Shown: positions 24,450 to 34,057, numbered from the stretch's first letter. The stretch: DNA of 36,735 bases from CAYFJO01 sp964343305 (GCA_964343305.1 CAYFJO010000057.1:1-36735); one strand, 5' to 3'. Notes: generated from the sequence alone by a model not told the origin. A program made the numbers and translations.

Positions 24450-26351
24450 CTATCGCAGGAGTGACATTCGAGGATTATCCACAATCACTTTCAATTCTGA
24501 TCCCGGCATGAACAGGTCGAGCCCCCAGTGATGCTCTTCAAAAGAAATTCCCAGCGATGTCAAATCGCCGCCAGGATGTTCGATCAGTGACTCCGGCTCT
24601 TTGTGAAACAACAAGTTGTTCAGTCGCGCCACGGACAAGTGGATCTGCAACTGGCTGCCGCCAAGTTTGCGGCTAGCAACTTGCTCGACGCCAGCGACGG
24701 GATCCTTGCCGTCCACGACATTCTGAACCGTTCGCTCCAACCGCTTTGTGTCCGATCCGACCATCACGACGAATTGCCTTTCAATTCGGACCATGCGAAT
24801 TCGATGCGATTGGTCTCCGAATACGGACGACATGACTTTTTGCTGCTCCTCGGGCAACCTCATCCGCACGACAATACACGGAAACTCCAAACATTTTTCG
24901 GTCGTCTCTTCGAATTGAAATTGCGGTTTGAGATTCATCCAAAACGACTTGTCGCCAACCACTTTTTCGACATTGACTTTCGACGCTCCGTGATACGATC
25001 GCAGCAATCGTTTGGCTCGATACGAGATTTCAAAATCCTTGGACTCTTTGGCGGCTTCCAAGTGCTTGATCGCTTTCTTTCCCAGCAAGGCAAGTCTTAG
25101 TGATGCAGCTTCGCGGACCTTGAATTTCGTGTCGCCCAATTGGGCAATCAAACGCTCGATCAATTCCCGAGCATCTTCGTCCGTTTCTTCCGCCACCCGG
25201 GCGACATGAACGAGATCCTGAAACTCCTGCAAAAGCGCATCGGGATCACGAGCATCCACCACTCCCAACAAGCAAAGTTGGCCAGCGTGGTCGGGATTGC
25301 TCGATGAATACAGGCCTAGGCGAGACGCTTCGACATGCCGCCAGAAACTGCCAAACAAGCGACTGTACAGTTCGCGGCTAAATCCAGGCAGCATGGACCA
25401 GTTTTGATTGCCCACGAAAGAGGCCCTCGCAAAAACTCTGGCCGCCGATTCGGTTTTGAAATGATTGCTATCGAACCCAAAAGATAGAATCAGGTCCTCG
25501 CGCGGCAACCCCGCAGTGCCGGAAAACGAAGGGTCTTTGCGAGTGCGAAGCAACTGTGAAATCGCGCCGTTCTTGGCGAAGGTCAATTCTGTTTCCCAGC
25601 GCAATTCATGATTCTCATAGCGCGCCGCCGTCGCCAGTCGTCGAGCAAAAGTCATCGCCTGGCCAAGCAACTCCACGGTCGGTTCGTCTTCCTTACTGAC
25701 TTCTATTTTCAGATCGCTTGTCCATTTTGCGTTCGCATCCTTGTCGTTTGCTTTCTGAATATCCACGGTCAACCCGATGTCACATCGATTGAGAATCTCG
25801 CGACTCTTTGCCGCCAACGTGTTCGGAAAATCCAGATCGCGATCCAAGACCGCCTGGACATGTTCCGCCGATTTTCCCAGCACCACCGAATCGCCCTGGC
25901 CAGCAACCCACAAGAAGTTCGAAAAGATGAAATTGGGCTCTTTCTCAAGTTGAAACGGCTTTCCTGAGTCCAATTGTGCAGCAGTCACGTTTAATGTTTC
26001 TATGAACTTGGCTCGATCTTTGAGGTCGACCAAGAGCGCGCCGGAATTAAAGCGATTTTCAAAATCATTAAGAACCAACGCTTGCTCATCACTGATTCCG
26101 CGGGACGCAAGACTAGCGTGCGGAAAACCGAGAAAGGGAATGGCCGATTCTTTACCAACGTCGCGAAGTAGCTGGCCCACGTTTTTCAAAAGTTGGGCCT
26201 TGTTGGCCAAAACCAAGCTAAGACTCGCTTTGTCCGCGATCCTGTCGACCGCGTTTTTGGGCGGTCTGGCAGCCCCGTTCTCCTGAGCGATCAGCAATTG
26301 GCAAAACACAACCGAGCAAACAAAAACTACAGTCACTTCAGGTCGATTCAT
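24450..26351 (-). CDS. Secreted protein of unknown function with HEAT-like segment
   Basis: A 633-residue protein starting MNRPEVTVVFVCSVVFCQLL, a signal peptide with cleavage near IAQ. A longer start to 26396 adds only a basic leader. The N-terminal two thirds resemble planctomycete proteins with repeated alpha/beta units (DKASLSLVLANKAQLLKN, FNSGALLVDLKDRAKF, WVAGQGDSVVLGKS, ILSFGFDSNHF). Residues near 400-455 form a HEAT-like helical segment, LIERLIAQLGDTKFKVREAA then LRLALLGKKAIKHL and RAKRLL. The same pattern ends the upstream WD40 protein. No catalytic motif is visible. It follows the WD40 gene by 68 bp and probably shares its transcript. Confidence 0.65.
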   Translation of the reverse strand: MNRPEVTVVFVCSVVFCQLLIAQENGAARPPKNAVDRIADKASLSLVLANKAQLLKNVGQLLRDVGKESAIPFLGFPHASLASRGISDEQALVLNDFENRFNSGALLVDLKDRAKFIETLNVTAAQLDSGKPFQLEKEPNFIFSNFLWVAGQGDSVVLGKSAEHVQAVLDRDLDFPNTLAAKSREILNRCDIGLTVDIQKANDKDANAKWTSDLKIEVSKEDEPTVELLGQAMTFARRLATAARYENHELRWETELTFAKNGAISQLLRTRKDPSFSGTAGLPREDLILSFGFDSNHFKTESAARVFARASFVGNQNWSMLPGFSRELYSRLFGSFWRHVEASRLGLYSSSNPDHAGQLCLLGVVDARDPDALLQEFQDLVHVARVAEETDEDARELIERLIAQLGDTKFKVREAASLRLALLGKKAIKHLEAAKESKDFEISYRAKRLLRSYHGASKVNVEKVVGDKSFWMNLKPQFQFEETTEKCLEFPCIVVRMRLPEEQQKVMSSVFGDQSHRIRMVRIERQFVVMVGSDTKRLERTVQNVVDGKDPVAGVEQVASRKLGGSQLQIHLSVARLNNLLFHKEPESLIEHPGGDLTSLGISFEEHHWGLDLFMPGSELKVIVDNPRMSLLR

Positions 26352-26419
26352 CGTCTGGCCTCGACGGGGAGAGTAAGAGGTTCTGATCAGTGGCATGGAA
26401 TCTTGCTCGCAGGCGAAGT

Positions 26420-28975
26420 TTAGTGAATTTGCACGCGTGAGAGCGCGGCGTTGGCTTCTTCGGTCATGGCTGCCATCGGTGCTCCCTGAGACAGTCTATA
26501 CAGTAATCGTTGGGCGGCGGGATTGGCGATTCGCTCAAGCACCTCGATGGCCCGGCAGTTTCGTAGCTCGGATTTAGACAACTTGGGTGGTCCTTCAAGT
26601 CTTGCCAGGAGTTGTCGGACACGGGTGCGAACTTCGAAGGATGATGTCGTTTTCAGTGTTTCTTTGAGGGGCGTGGCCACGACCCCGCCGAGTTCTGCCA
26701 ACTGTTGGGTCGCTTGTTCGCGTTCCTCGAACAGTTTGCTGTCTAATTTGTTGATCAACTCCCAGAGGTGCTGCGGGCTGGGTTTCGCTACTGGTTGCAA
26801 CACCTGGTCAAGAAACGCAACGCTATGATCGGGCGCGGCAGCGAGTGTGACGATGGCGTGGTATGCTTTCGTCGCATCGGAGCTGGACAGTTCGGTCCAC
26901 AGCGATTTGAGTTGCTCCGGCGAGAGATCGCGTACCGTGAGACCATCACTGCGGCTCGTCAGGTCCCAGACCAACGCAGTCAGGTCGACACCACCGCCCG
27001 TGGCCAGCCGCTTGCCGTCAGCAGAGAAGGCAAGTCCCCGGACGCGACCTTCGTGGCCGTTTAATTGTCGACGAATGCCGCCCGTGGCCACTTCGTACAA
27101 CATGACGACACCGTCCACTTCGGCGGTTGCCAATATTTTGCCGTCTGGGGAAAAAAGCACATCTGTCACTTCGCGGCACCTGTGTTCGGTTCGGCCAAAT
27201 GTGCGTGGATCACGATCGAAGCGACGGACTTCCTGGCCCGACTTCAAGTACCACAAGCGAACAGCCGTGGCGGTCGACGGGGCGTCCGACCATGCGCCGA
27301 GGATTCCTGGAGCGCGAGTGTGCAACGGAGCGTCACCAGCCGTCACGATATACTTTCTGTTCGGCGAGAACGCTGTGGCGCCAATCCTCGCGCGATCATG
27401 CTCGAAGGAGCGAAGCAAATCGCCGGTCGAGGCGTCCAACAAACGCAACCTACTGTCGATCACCGCAATCAACTTTTCGTCACCAGAGAGCGCCGCGCGA
27501 CAGGCTGCGCCCGAGCTGACGGAAGGTTCTTGAAGCAATTTGCCTGATGCAATGTCCCATCGCCACACATTCTTGGAGTTGTAGATCGACATGAGGGTCT
27601 TGCTGTCCCTCAACAAGCGGACGAACGCCGTACCTCGTTCACTTCCTTCAAACTGACGGATCTGATCACCGGTTGTCACGTCAAACTGGCGTATCATTGC
27701 ATCATTGCTGCCGACAACCAGCGTCTTGCCATCGGCAGAGAATGCAATCGAGCGGACCCAGGTCGGACCGTCGAGCCGATGGAGTAGTTTTCCGGTCGCC
27801 GCCTGCCAAAGATACAATCCATCGCACCCGCCGGTGGCCACCAGCCGACCGTCCGGCGACATAGCAACAGTGAATATCCAGTGTTGATGCGCTTCAAACG
27901 GGTGAACTTCCTTCCCAGTGGCAACGTCCCACAAACGGATCGTATAGTCTTGCGAACCGGACGCGACCGTCGTGCCCAACGGAGAAAAGGCGAGGCATTC
28001 AACCCAACTCTCATGACCTTTGCATCGGTGCAACTCTTTGCCCGTGGCGACGTCCCACAATCGCAATAATTCATCGCGCCCGCTTGTCGCTAGTGTCCGC
28101 CCATCGGGAGAAAAGACTAGCGACTCGATCTCTTTGTCGTGTCCCTTGAGCGTTCGGAGCTGTTGTCCGGTTGCTGCATCAAAGATGCCCACCGTGCGAT
28201 CCGGCCGACTGAATGCCAAGTTCGTGCCGTCCGGTGCGAGAGCCGCGTAGCTCTGCTTGTTGTAGTCCTGCCACTTTTCTTTCAGGTCTTGCGAAATGGT
28301 CCATTTGCGAAGCTGCTTGCCGCCGGCCAACTCCCACAAACGCACCGTATTGTCATGGCTCGCGGTGACCAGTGTCTTGTCGTCGGCCGACAGCGAAACC
28401 GAGGTAATGTATCCCTGATGGCCCGTGATTTGGCTAAGTTCCTTCCCCGTTTTCGCATCCAGTATTCGCAGCAGTCCGTTGGACTTCGCCATCTTTTGAC
28501 CGCGGGTGCTGTACATGCCGCAAGTGGCAACGAGCTTCGCGCCATCGTGCGTGTACTGGACCGATCTAACAGCATCCGCCTCGAATTGTTTGAGCTGCCG
28601 TCCGGTCGCCACATTCCAGACGCGGATCGTACCGTCAATCGCCGCTGAAACCAGCCGCTCGCCGTGCGGCGCAAAAGAGACCGAGCGGACGGTCCATGTG
28701 TGGCCTTTCAAGCGATGCAATTTTTTTCCGGTCAACGTTTGCCAAAGACAAATCGTGTAGTCCTCGCCAGCCGACGCAACGATCTTGCCGTTCGGTGAAA
28801 ACGCCACGTCGAACACGATGTCGCTCTGCCGCAGTCGCACGGTTCCCAGGCGGGCGACGGCTCCGGGCGGCAGCGAATCACCGTAGCGGTCCGTGCGCGG
28901 ATGTTCTTGAGAGTTTGCGACCAGTCCGAAACCCAAGACGACCGCACATGGAAACATAAAGCTTGCATTTCTCAT
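26420..28975 (-). CDS. Secreted WD40 protein with two beta-propellers and HEAT-like C-terminus
   Basis: An 851-residue protein with a signal peptide (MRNASFMFPCAVVLGFGLVA). From about residue 50 to 660 there are about 14 WD40 units, enough for two seven-bladed propellers. Examples of blade ends are DYTICLW, DGTIRVW, DNTVRLW, DELLRLWD, DYTIRLWD and DGVVMLYE, many preceded by GH dipeptides and FSPDG turns. Residues about 690-790 are helical and contain LDSKLFEEREQATQQLAELG and VRTRVRQLLARLEG, a HEAT-like pattern frequent in planctomycete WD40 proteins. It ends AALSRVQIH. WD40 domains are scaffolds; an extracytoplasmic binding role is probable but no partner is known. The next gene downstream carries the same HEAT-like pattern, hinting at a shared interaction. 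Confidence 0.85.
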   Translation of the reverse strand: MRNASFMFPCAVVLGFGLVANSQEHPRTDRYGDSLPPGAVARLGTVRLRQSDIVFDVAFSPNGKIVASAGEDYTICLWQTLTGKKLHRLKGHTWTVRSVSFAPHGERLVSAAIDGTIRVWNVATGRQLKQFEADAVRSVQYTHDGAKLVATCGMYSTRGQKMAKSNGLLRILDAKTGKELSQITGHQGYITSVSLSADDKTLVTASHDNTVRLWELAGGKQLRKWTISQDLKEKWQDYNKQSYAALAPDGTNLAFSRPDRTVGIFDAATGQQLRTLKGHDKEIESLVFSPDGRTLATSGRDELLRLWDVATGKELHRCKGHESWVECLAFSPLGTTVASGSQDYTIRLWDVATGKEVHPFEAHQHWIFTVAMSPDGRLVATGGCDGLYLWQAATGKLLHRLDGPTWVRSIAFSADGKTLVVGSNDAMIRQFDVTTGDQIRQFEGSERGTAFVRLLRDSKTLMSIYNSKNVWRWDIASGKLLQEPSVSSGAACRAALSGDEKLIAVIDSRLRLLDASTGDLLRSFEHDRARIGATAFSPNRKYIVTAGDAPLHTRAPGILGAWSDAPSTATAVRLWYLKSGQEVRRFDRDPRTFGRTEHRCREVTDVLFSPDGKILATAEVDGVVMLYEVATGGIRRQLNGHEGRVRGLAFSADGKRLATGGGVDLTALVWDLTSRSDGLTVRDLSPEQLKSLWTELSSSDATKAYHAIVTLAAAPDHSVAFLDQVLQPVAKPSPQHLWELINKLDSKLFEEREQATQQLAELGGVVATPLKETLKTTSSFEVRTRVRQLLARLEGPPKLSKSELRNCRAIEVLERIANPAAQRLLYRLSQGAPMAAMTEEANAALSRVQIH

Positions 28976-29340
28976 GATTGTTCGGCCCTCATTTCGTTCG
29001 ACGTAGAAGCCGGTCCAACATCTGTTGTGTCGTTGCTATTCCAGGATTATCACAAAATCCGTGAACAAGATCCAAGTAAATTCCCAAGAGCCGGGATACC
29101 GTCAACAATTGCTCGCGGATCGCATCGTGGTCGCTCCATAGGCCGAAGGTCCGTCACACACGCTGTTGGCAATGACACTTAATCGTTCGCTTTCTTCGGC
29201 GGCAATCTGTGCGATTCCGCGATTCTCAATAATCCGATGTTCAGAAACCCCGATGGGACGTTTTCTGAGTGGCCGATGCGTGTGTCAGAAAATCAAACCC
29301 ATCGTGCCCCATCGTATATCGTGAGATGCAACTTCAAACG
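28976..29340. other. Gap with two open stretches of possible degraded coding sequence
   Basis: On the minus strand an open frame without a start codon runs 29153-28989 (54 codons) and includes LLTVSRLLGIYLDLVHGFC and QQMLDRLLRRTK before TGA. In another frame, GFLNIGLLRIAESHRLPPKK ends at TAA 29181-29179. Neither is recognised. They could be remnants of one frameshifted gene or chance. The WD40 gene starts 13 bp after the first stretch. Confidence 0.3.
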
Positions 29341-32300
29341 CTACGAAGTTGTCGTACGGTTCAGCCAATGTTCGGCCAGTTCCCGCAGGTTTGGCTCGAC
29401 ATTCTCACCATCGTTACTTGGGTGGCCGTTGCCGAAATAGTAACGTTCTAGTCGGTTGATCGACGTGACAAGTTCCGTTTTGCCGTCGTCGCTGAGACCG
29501 TTGTTTTCTTGGATCTGTTTCAGAAGCCCCAGCACGGTGAAGGCTGTGACGTTTTCAGGCATTTGGAATTGGACTACCGACTTGGCGTCGATGTTGCGAC
29601 GAGTCAACGCGATGACCAAGGCGAGACAAGCAACTCCGCCGACAGAGACAAACGCCACAATCCACAGCCACGCGTAGCTTGTGTTGCCGTATTGCTCTTC
29701 AAGCGAGATTTTTTGTTCGACGGTGAGTAGGTCGGCGTCGACGTAGCGTTGATACACGACTTCCTTGGTGTCGAGCTTTGCCGTGCCAAAGGTGAATAAC
29801 TTCGGGCGTGACGCTGAACCTTCTTTAGCTTGAAGATTGATGATCCACTCTCGGGTTGATTGAACGACCGTATCGTCGGCCTCGGGGTCGAAACGATCGA
29901 CGGACAAACTCTGGTCATCCGTGCTGACAACTTCAAAACCATCGGGAGCAACTTTGAGGACTTCGCCCAGATCTGGAACCAAACCTTGTGCCGTCGCTTT
30001 GACTTCGAGTATCAGCTTGCCTTCGTCGGCCTGGCGCTCGTCTAGCGTTTGCGTGATCGTAAGATTGCTGATCGGACGCGGTTCGGCGGCCTTGGATGAT
30101 GCGTCGATCGGGACTGTTGGCGTTTCTACCGGGATGATCGCGTAGCCGGATGTGTCGAGGAAATCGAGATCCAATCGCACGGGTGGAATTGCGTCCACTT
30201 CCGGGCCGCGAGCCTTGAGTAAAACATAGGCGTACGGCGTTACGCGCCAGCCGTATTCTGCGACAGCTTTCGAAGTGACATCTTCGGTTTGAAACGTGAC
30301 CGATAGAACTTCAAATTGCTGGTCCATCGCCTGATGCACGATCTCTTCAAATTTGTCGCGGTAGTTTTCCGTCGGTCGGCCATAGTTGTAATAGTAGTAT
30401 CGACCCGTGTTTTGATTTTGCAGATAGCGTGAAAACCCGCCTGACTCGCGTTCGATTTCGCGGGTGTGGCGCAAATTGATGAAAACGCCGAACGGCTGGC
30501 CGTGTCCGACTACATCACTGCCATCGATTACCGACTCCAACTTGATTTCGGTGACTAGATCGTGGTAGTAGTCAAAGACCTTGCGTGCATCGGCGGCCTG
30601 TTTGTGATCGCCGACAATTTTGAAACCGTTTTTCAAGTAACTGAATTTCACAGCCGGTTTGGCGGCGCTCATCCGTGTGAACAGCGAATTGGCAAACATC
30701 GCCATGTGTCGCTCGGCCGCTTCGCCGGGCAACGCAAGGATTGCTTCGCGGATCCGTGCCGGTTGCTTCACGTCGGGCACATTTTCCTCGCGAATGTGTC
30801 CCAGGTCACAGGCACCAAGGCTGGCGTAGAACCAGATCTCATAAACCTGGGTTGCCTCTTCGTCTTCAGCAAGCTCGGGCACTTTGGCGGCATATAGCTT
30901 GGCAGCTCGCTCGAACTGTGCGAACGCGCTTTTGCGTGCATCGGAGAATTCAGAATTTGGAGCGAGTTCTTTGCTGTAATTGTTTTCGTCATGGCTAATC
31001 GATGCCTTGGCCAGCACGAGCGACCAATCGTCTGCATGTTTCTCCAGGGCACGATCAATCACCGAGCGGGCGACTGCATAGCCGCGCAGGATTTCCGCCT
31101 CGATGTCCTTCTGATTGCGTTTGGTTTTGTTTCGCTCTTGGATGGCCGGAGCACGCCAGACGCTAACCAGGTTTCCTCGCATTTGCTGGATCAGTTCGGA
31201 GAGCGTCTTCGGTTCCAGATTGTCGAGTGAACCGAACACCTTTTCGATAGCCTTGAGCTGATAGACTTCTGCGCTGCTATGGCAAGTGGTGAACGCTCGG
31301 GCCAGAAGTGTTTCGTTCAGTTTCTTCAGCGGCAAGGCCCGCAATCGCTTGACCAGTTCCGACAGTTCAACCAGGTTGCGCTGCTGCTTCGATCGGGTGA
31401 GCGGAATACTCTCGGCTTTGCGCTCATAGCCATACATGTACATGTAGTAATTGGTGCGGTTGCGCCGCGCGTTTGGATCGTGGTTGTTCGTCCAAACTCG
31501 CAAAAACTCCTCGACCAGATCTTCGGCCAAGTCCGGGTGTGACGTGGCGAGTTCTTCGATGTACGGAAATGCCTCGTCCTCTTCGTTGACTTTGAGATAG
31601 AGCTGAGCAAACACCATATCGAACTTGGGTTTCAAACTTCCATCGACCAGCTTGAGCCACTCGTCGCTTGGGCGGATTTCCAGAAGATCACCCGTCCCAA
31701 TCGCGCGAATTCGGCTGGTTTGGGATGACTGCCGTCTGTACATTTCATCTTCATCGATGTAGTACAGATTTCCGAACGGATCGCGTCGCATCATGGGACT
31801 GCGGCTGCTCGACTGACCGTATCGATAGGCAGCGACGGCTTCCTTCAGCCAATTGCCTGCCAACAAGTTCACCGTGCTCTGCCACTTCGTCGCCTGCTCA
31901 GGCGCGGCTTTCAACAGCGCTTCAACGGCCGTGGTTTGTAATTCAAGGCCCTTCAATCGCGTCACCGGATCGGTCGGTCGCGAGTGTAAACCGATCGCTG
32001 CCGTCGAACCGATGGTCGACAGGATCTCCATGCCTCGATGCGGCTGTCCTGTAAAACTCTCTTCCAGCCACGTTTGGCCTAATTCTTCGCGAATCTTTGG
32101 TGAAAGTTCGACGGCTCGCTTCAATGCTTGTTCACGCTGAATGGCTTTCGTTTCGTCGGACGCCAAAACCGATTGGGTAACGTCCCATGCTTGTTCGAGA
32201 TGTTCGCTCTTCTTTTCCGTTGCGTGAAGTGCCGAAAAATGCCGCGACAATAGATTGAGTGCGTCGAAATCGTTGTGCTCCTTCGCTTGGCTGACACTGG

Positions 32301-33117
32301 GTAAAAACTTGCCGGCTTGAACGGTTAGATTCGCTGCCACCAGGATCTTCGCAACTTGTCGACGATCTAGCGCGGCTTCGTCGGCAGGTTTAGCGATCTC
32401 CGTTTTTAGGCGCTCGACGCACGCTTGGACCACGCCGCCGCTATCGACGGCCAGACGCAAGATCGTGCCAAGCATCGGAATCGTTTCTTTGTCCAGTTCA
32501 GTCGGAGCCGCATCCGCAAGTGCAATCACATCCTCAAACGAGAACGTGTTCTTCTCCGGCTGGCGGCCTTGTTGCTGTTGTAACTGCTGAACTTTCCTCA
32601 ACTGGGCTTGAATCTCTGGCGGCAAGTTTTCCATTGGCGGCAGCGCAGTACCGCGCAAGCTTGTCAGCAGTTTTTGATAAAGTGCCTTGCCTTCTTTTTC
32701 TTCGAGTTCCGTGAGAAGCGTCTTCACATCCCGCCAGTTGCCCATCGTCACATTCTGCTGAAAGAGTTTCAGGCTATCGGCGAACGGATCGGGCTCCGGC
32801 TTTTTCTCGTCTGGGTTGGTAGATTTCTCTTCCTCTTCCACTTTCGGAGCAAAGGCGCGAAGAATGACTGAGGGACGGCGATCGAATCGCAACTGCTGAA
32901 TCTTCTGCATCCGCGCAGATTTTTTGGCTTCCTCTTCAGCTTTGCGTTTTGCCTCAGGATCGTCTGGTTCTGACTCGGTGGGTTGCGTGGATGAGTCCGC
33001 CGGTTGCGCGGAAGTCGCTGGTTTGAGTGGCGCAGCGGGGCGTGCGGCGGTCTGACCGAAAGCAGACGTCGCAGAAGCGAGAACGGCAAACAACGCGACG
33101 ATCGATTGGGACTTCAT
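29341..33117 (-). CDS. Large membrane-anchored protein of the Bat-like operon
   Basis: A 1,258-residue protein starting MKSQSIVALFAVLASATSAFGQ, a signal peptide. A Pro/Ala/Thr/Glu-rich linker follows, with a charged stretch (EAKRKAEEEAKKSARMQ). The middle is helical and TPR/HEAT-like, several hundred residues long without recognised motifs. Towards the C-terminus are beta-rich domains (VLLKARGPEVDAIPPVRLDL, ISNLTITQTLDERQADEGKL), similar in style to the beta-sandwich modules of BatD. One membrane helix (WLWIVAFVSVGGVACLALVI) sits about 110 residues before the end, leaving an about 84-residue cytoplasmic tail. It is the last gene of the BatA/BatB cluster on this strand. BatD-like function is inferred from position and topology, not from a motif. 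Confidence 0.65.
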   Translation of the reverse strand: MKSQSIVALFAVLASATSAFGQTAARPAAPLKPATSAQPADSSTQPTESEPDDPEAKRKAEEEAKKSARMQKIQQLRFDRRPSVILRAFAPKVEEEEKSTNPDEKKPEPDPFADSLKLFQQNVTMGNWRDVKTLLTELEEKEGKALYQKLLTSLRGTALPPMENLPPEIQAQLRKVQQLQQQQGRQPEKNTFSFEDVIALADAAPTELDKETIPMLGTILRLAVDSGGVVQACVERLKTEIAKPADEAALDRRQVAKILVAANLTVQAGKFLPSVSQAKEHNDFDALNLLSRHFSALHATEKKSEHLEQAWDVTQSVLASDETKAIQREQALKRAVELSPKIREELGQTWLEESFTGQPHRGMEILSTIGSTAAIGLHSRPTDPVTRLKGLELQTTAVEALLKAAPEQATKWQSTVNLLAGNWLKEAVAAYRYGQSSSRSPMMRRDPFGNLYYIDEDEMYRRQSSQTSRIRAIGTGDLLEIRPSDEWLKLVDGSLKPKFDMVFAQLYLKVNEEDEAFPYIEELATSHPDLAEDLVEEFLRVWTNNHDPNARRNRTNYYMYMYGYERKAESIPLTRSKQQRNLVELSELVKRLRALPLKKLNETLLARAFTTCHSSAEVYQLKAIEKVFGSLDNLEPKTLSELIQQMRGNLVSVWRAPAIQERNKTKRNQKDIEAEILRGYAVARSVIDRALEKHADDWSLVLAKASISHDENNYSKELAPNSEFSDARKSAFAQFERAAKLYAAKVPELAEDEEATQVYEIWFYASLGACDLGHIREENVPDVKQPARIREAILALPGEAAERHMAMFANSLFTRMSAAKPAVKFSYLKNGFKIVGDHKQAADARKVFDYYHDLVTEIKLESVIDGSDVVGHGQPFGVFINLRHTREIERESGGFSRYLQNQNTGRYYYYNYGRPTENYRDKFEEIVHQAMDQQFEVLSVTFQTEDVTSKAVAEYGWRVTPYAYVLLKARGPEVDAIPPVRLDLDFLDTSGYAIIPVETPTVPIDASSKAAEPRPISNLTITQTLDERQADEGKLILEVKATAQGLVPDLGEVLKVAPDGFEVVSTDDQSLSVDRFDPEADDTVVQSTREWIINLQAKEGSASRPKLFTFGTAKLDTKEVVYQRYVDADLLTVEQKISLEEQYGNTSYAWLWIVAFVSVGGVACLALVIALTRRNIDAKSVVQFQMPENVTAFTVLGLLKQIQENNGLSDDGKTELVTSINRLERYYFGNGHPSNDGENVEPNLRELAEHWLNRTTTS

Positions 33118-33162
33118 TTCTAGCACCTGTTCGCGACTAATCTTCCGCCGCAACGCGGCACC

Positions 33163-33320
33163 AACATGTCAGCCCAGGGCAACGTCCTGGGGTAGATCAA
33201 AAATGGAATGGAAAGCCCTGAAAGGGCGAAACAACTTGACAATAATTGTGTCGCCCTTTCAGGGCTTTGACGACGCGAGATGGACAGTATTCCCAGGGCG
33301 ATGCCCTGGGCTGGTATGTT
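33163..33320. repeat. Composite inverted-repeat element (MITE/REP-like)
   Basis: Two outer arms, 33163-33192 and 33292-33320, are approximate reverse complements. Each is itself a hairpin; the right one contains CCCAGGGCGATGCCCTGGG. Two inner arms, 33212-33229 and 33251-33268, are perfect 18-base reverse complements (AAAGCCCTGAAAGGGCGA). Each contains the small hairpin GCCCT/AGGGC. A further GCCC/GGGC hairpin follows at 33323-33335. The nested symmetry over about 158 bp suggests a small mobile palindromic element without coding capacity. It lies between the TPR-like gene and the large bat-operon gene. Confidence 0.75.
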
Positions 33321-33352
33321 TGGCCCCTTTCGGGCAGAAAAACAAAACGACT

Positions 33353-33463
33353 CTACGATCCACGACCATCGGGTGGTGGACCGGAACTGGCTCCGCGAGC
33401 GTCTGTAGGTTTCTTTGAAGGCTTACGACCTTTGCCGCGACCGCGGCCACTACAGCAGCCCTC
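33353..33463 (-). other. In-frame extension after the TGA of the TPR-like gene
   Basis: Directly after TGA 33464-33466 the same frame stays open for 36 codons to TAG 33353-33355. It encodes EGCCSGRGRGKGRKPSKKPT followed by DARGASSGPPPDGRGS. The composition is a typical low-complexity basic tail rather than random sequence. The codon context is SQ-TGA-EGCC. A Cys codon (TGC or TGT) at the TGA would make a CxxCC motif, so either a nonsense change or selenocysteine-type recoding could explain it. No SECIS-like hairpin was assessed. Confidence 0.45.
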
Positions 33464-34057
33464 TCACTGGCTCGGCAATGGCAGGCCTTGCAATTCGCTC
33501 AGGTCCATACGCGCCAGACGAATCGCGGATTCAAGATCTTCTTGGTTCCTTTTTTTCGACGCATCGTCACCAGCAGTCTCTGACTTTTCCGCGAGCAGCC
33601 GGAACGTTTGTCGTGCCGCTTCGATTTCCGGTTTCCATTTTTCTTCCGGCTGACCTTCCAGTCGCATCAGCCATGTGAGGTAGTACTGCGAGTTGGCCAG
33701 CGTCGCTCGTGTTTCGTCCAGCAGGTCTTGGTCGGCGTTTTCATCTTCCTTCATTTCATCAACAAGACCTTTGAGATCCTGATGAGCATCGGGAAGTTTC
33801 CTGGCCAACATCTGTGCTTTGGCGCGTTCCAGGCGAACGCGTCGTCGTTGGTTGACGAGATCTTGAGGCAGGCGATCGAGTGCGTCCTCATATTTCAACT
33901 CGGCCTCGGACCACTCTTCGCTTGCCGCGTGTTCTTCGGCTTGGGCGAGAATACGATCGATTTGGTCGAGACGCATTTTTCGTTGCCCCGGACCTTTGTG
34001 ATAGGCCAGCGCCACGAGGGGGATTAGGAGCCAACCGAGCAGAATGAGTTTTCGCAT
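33464..34057 (-). CDS. BatC/E-like TPR protein
   Basis: A 197-residue protein with a signal peptide or N-terminal anchor (MRKLILLGWLLIPLVALAY). The rest is helical and TPR-like: RILAQAEEHAASEEWSEAEL, KYEDALDRLPQDLVNQRRRV, AHQDLKGLVDEM, ANSQYYLTWLMRLEG. Its place directly after the two VWA genes corresponds to the TPR proteins BatC/BatE in Bat operons. It ends LQGLPLPSQ-TGA; the same frame continues 36 codons further, so the natural protein may be about 234 residues. Copies of palindromic elements lie on both sides of the gene. Confidence 0.75.
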   Translation of the reverse strand: MRKLILLGWLLIPLVALAYHKGPGQRKMRLDQIDRILAQAEEHAASEEWSEAELKYEDALDRLPQDLVNQRRRVRLERAKAQMLARKLPDAHQDLKGLVDEMKEDENADQDLLDETRATLANSQYYLTWLMRLEGQPEEKWKPEIEAARQTFRLLAEKSETAGDDASKKRNQEDLESAIRLARMDLSELQGLPLPSQ

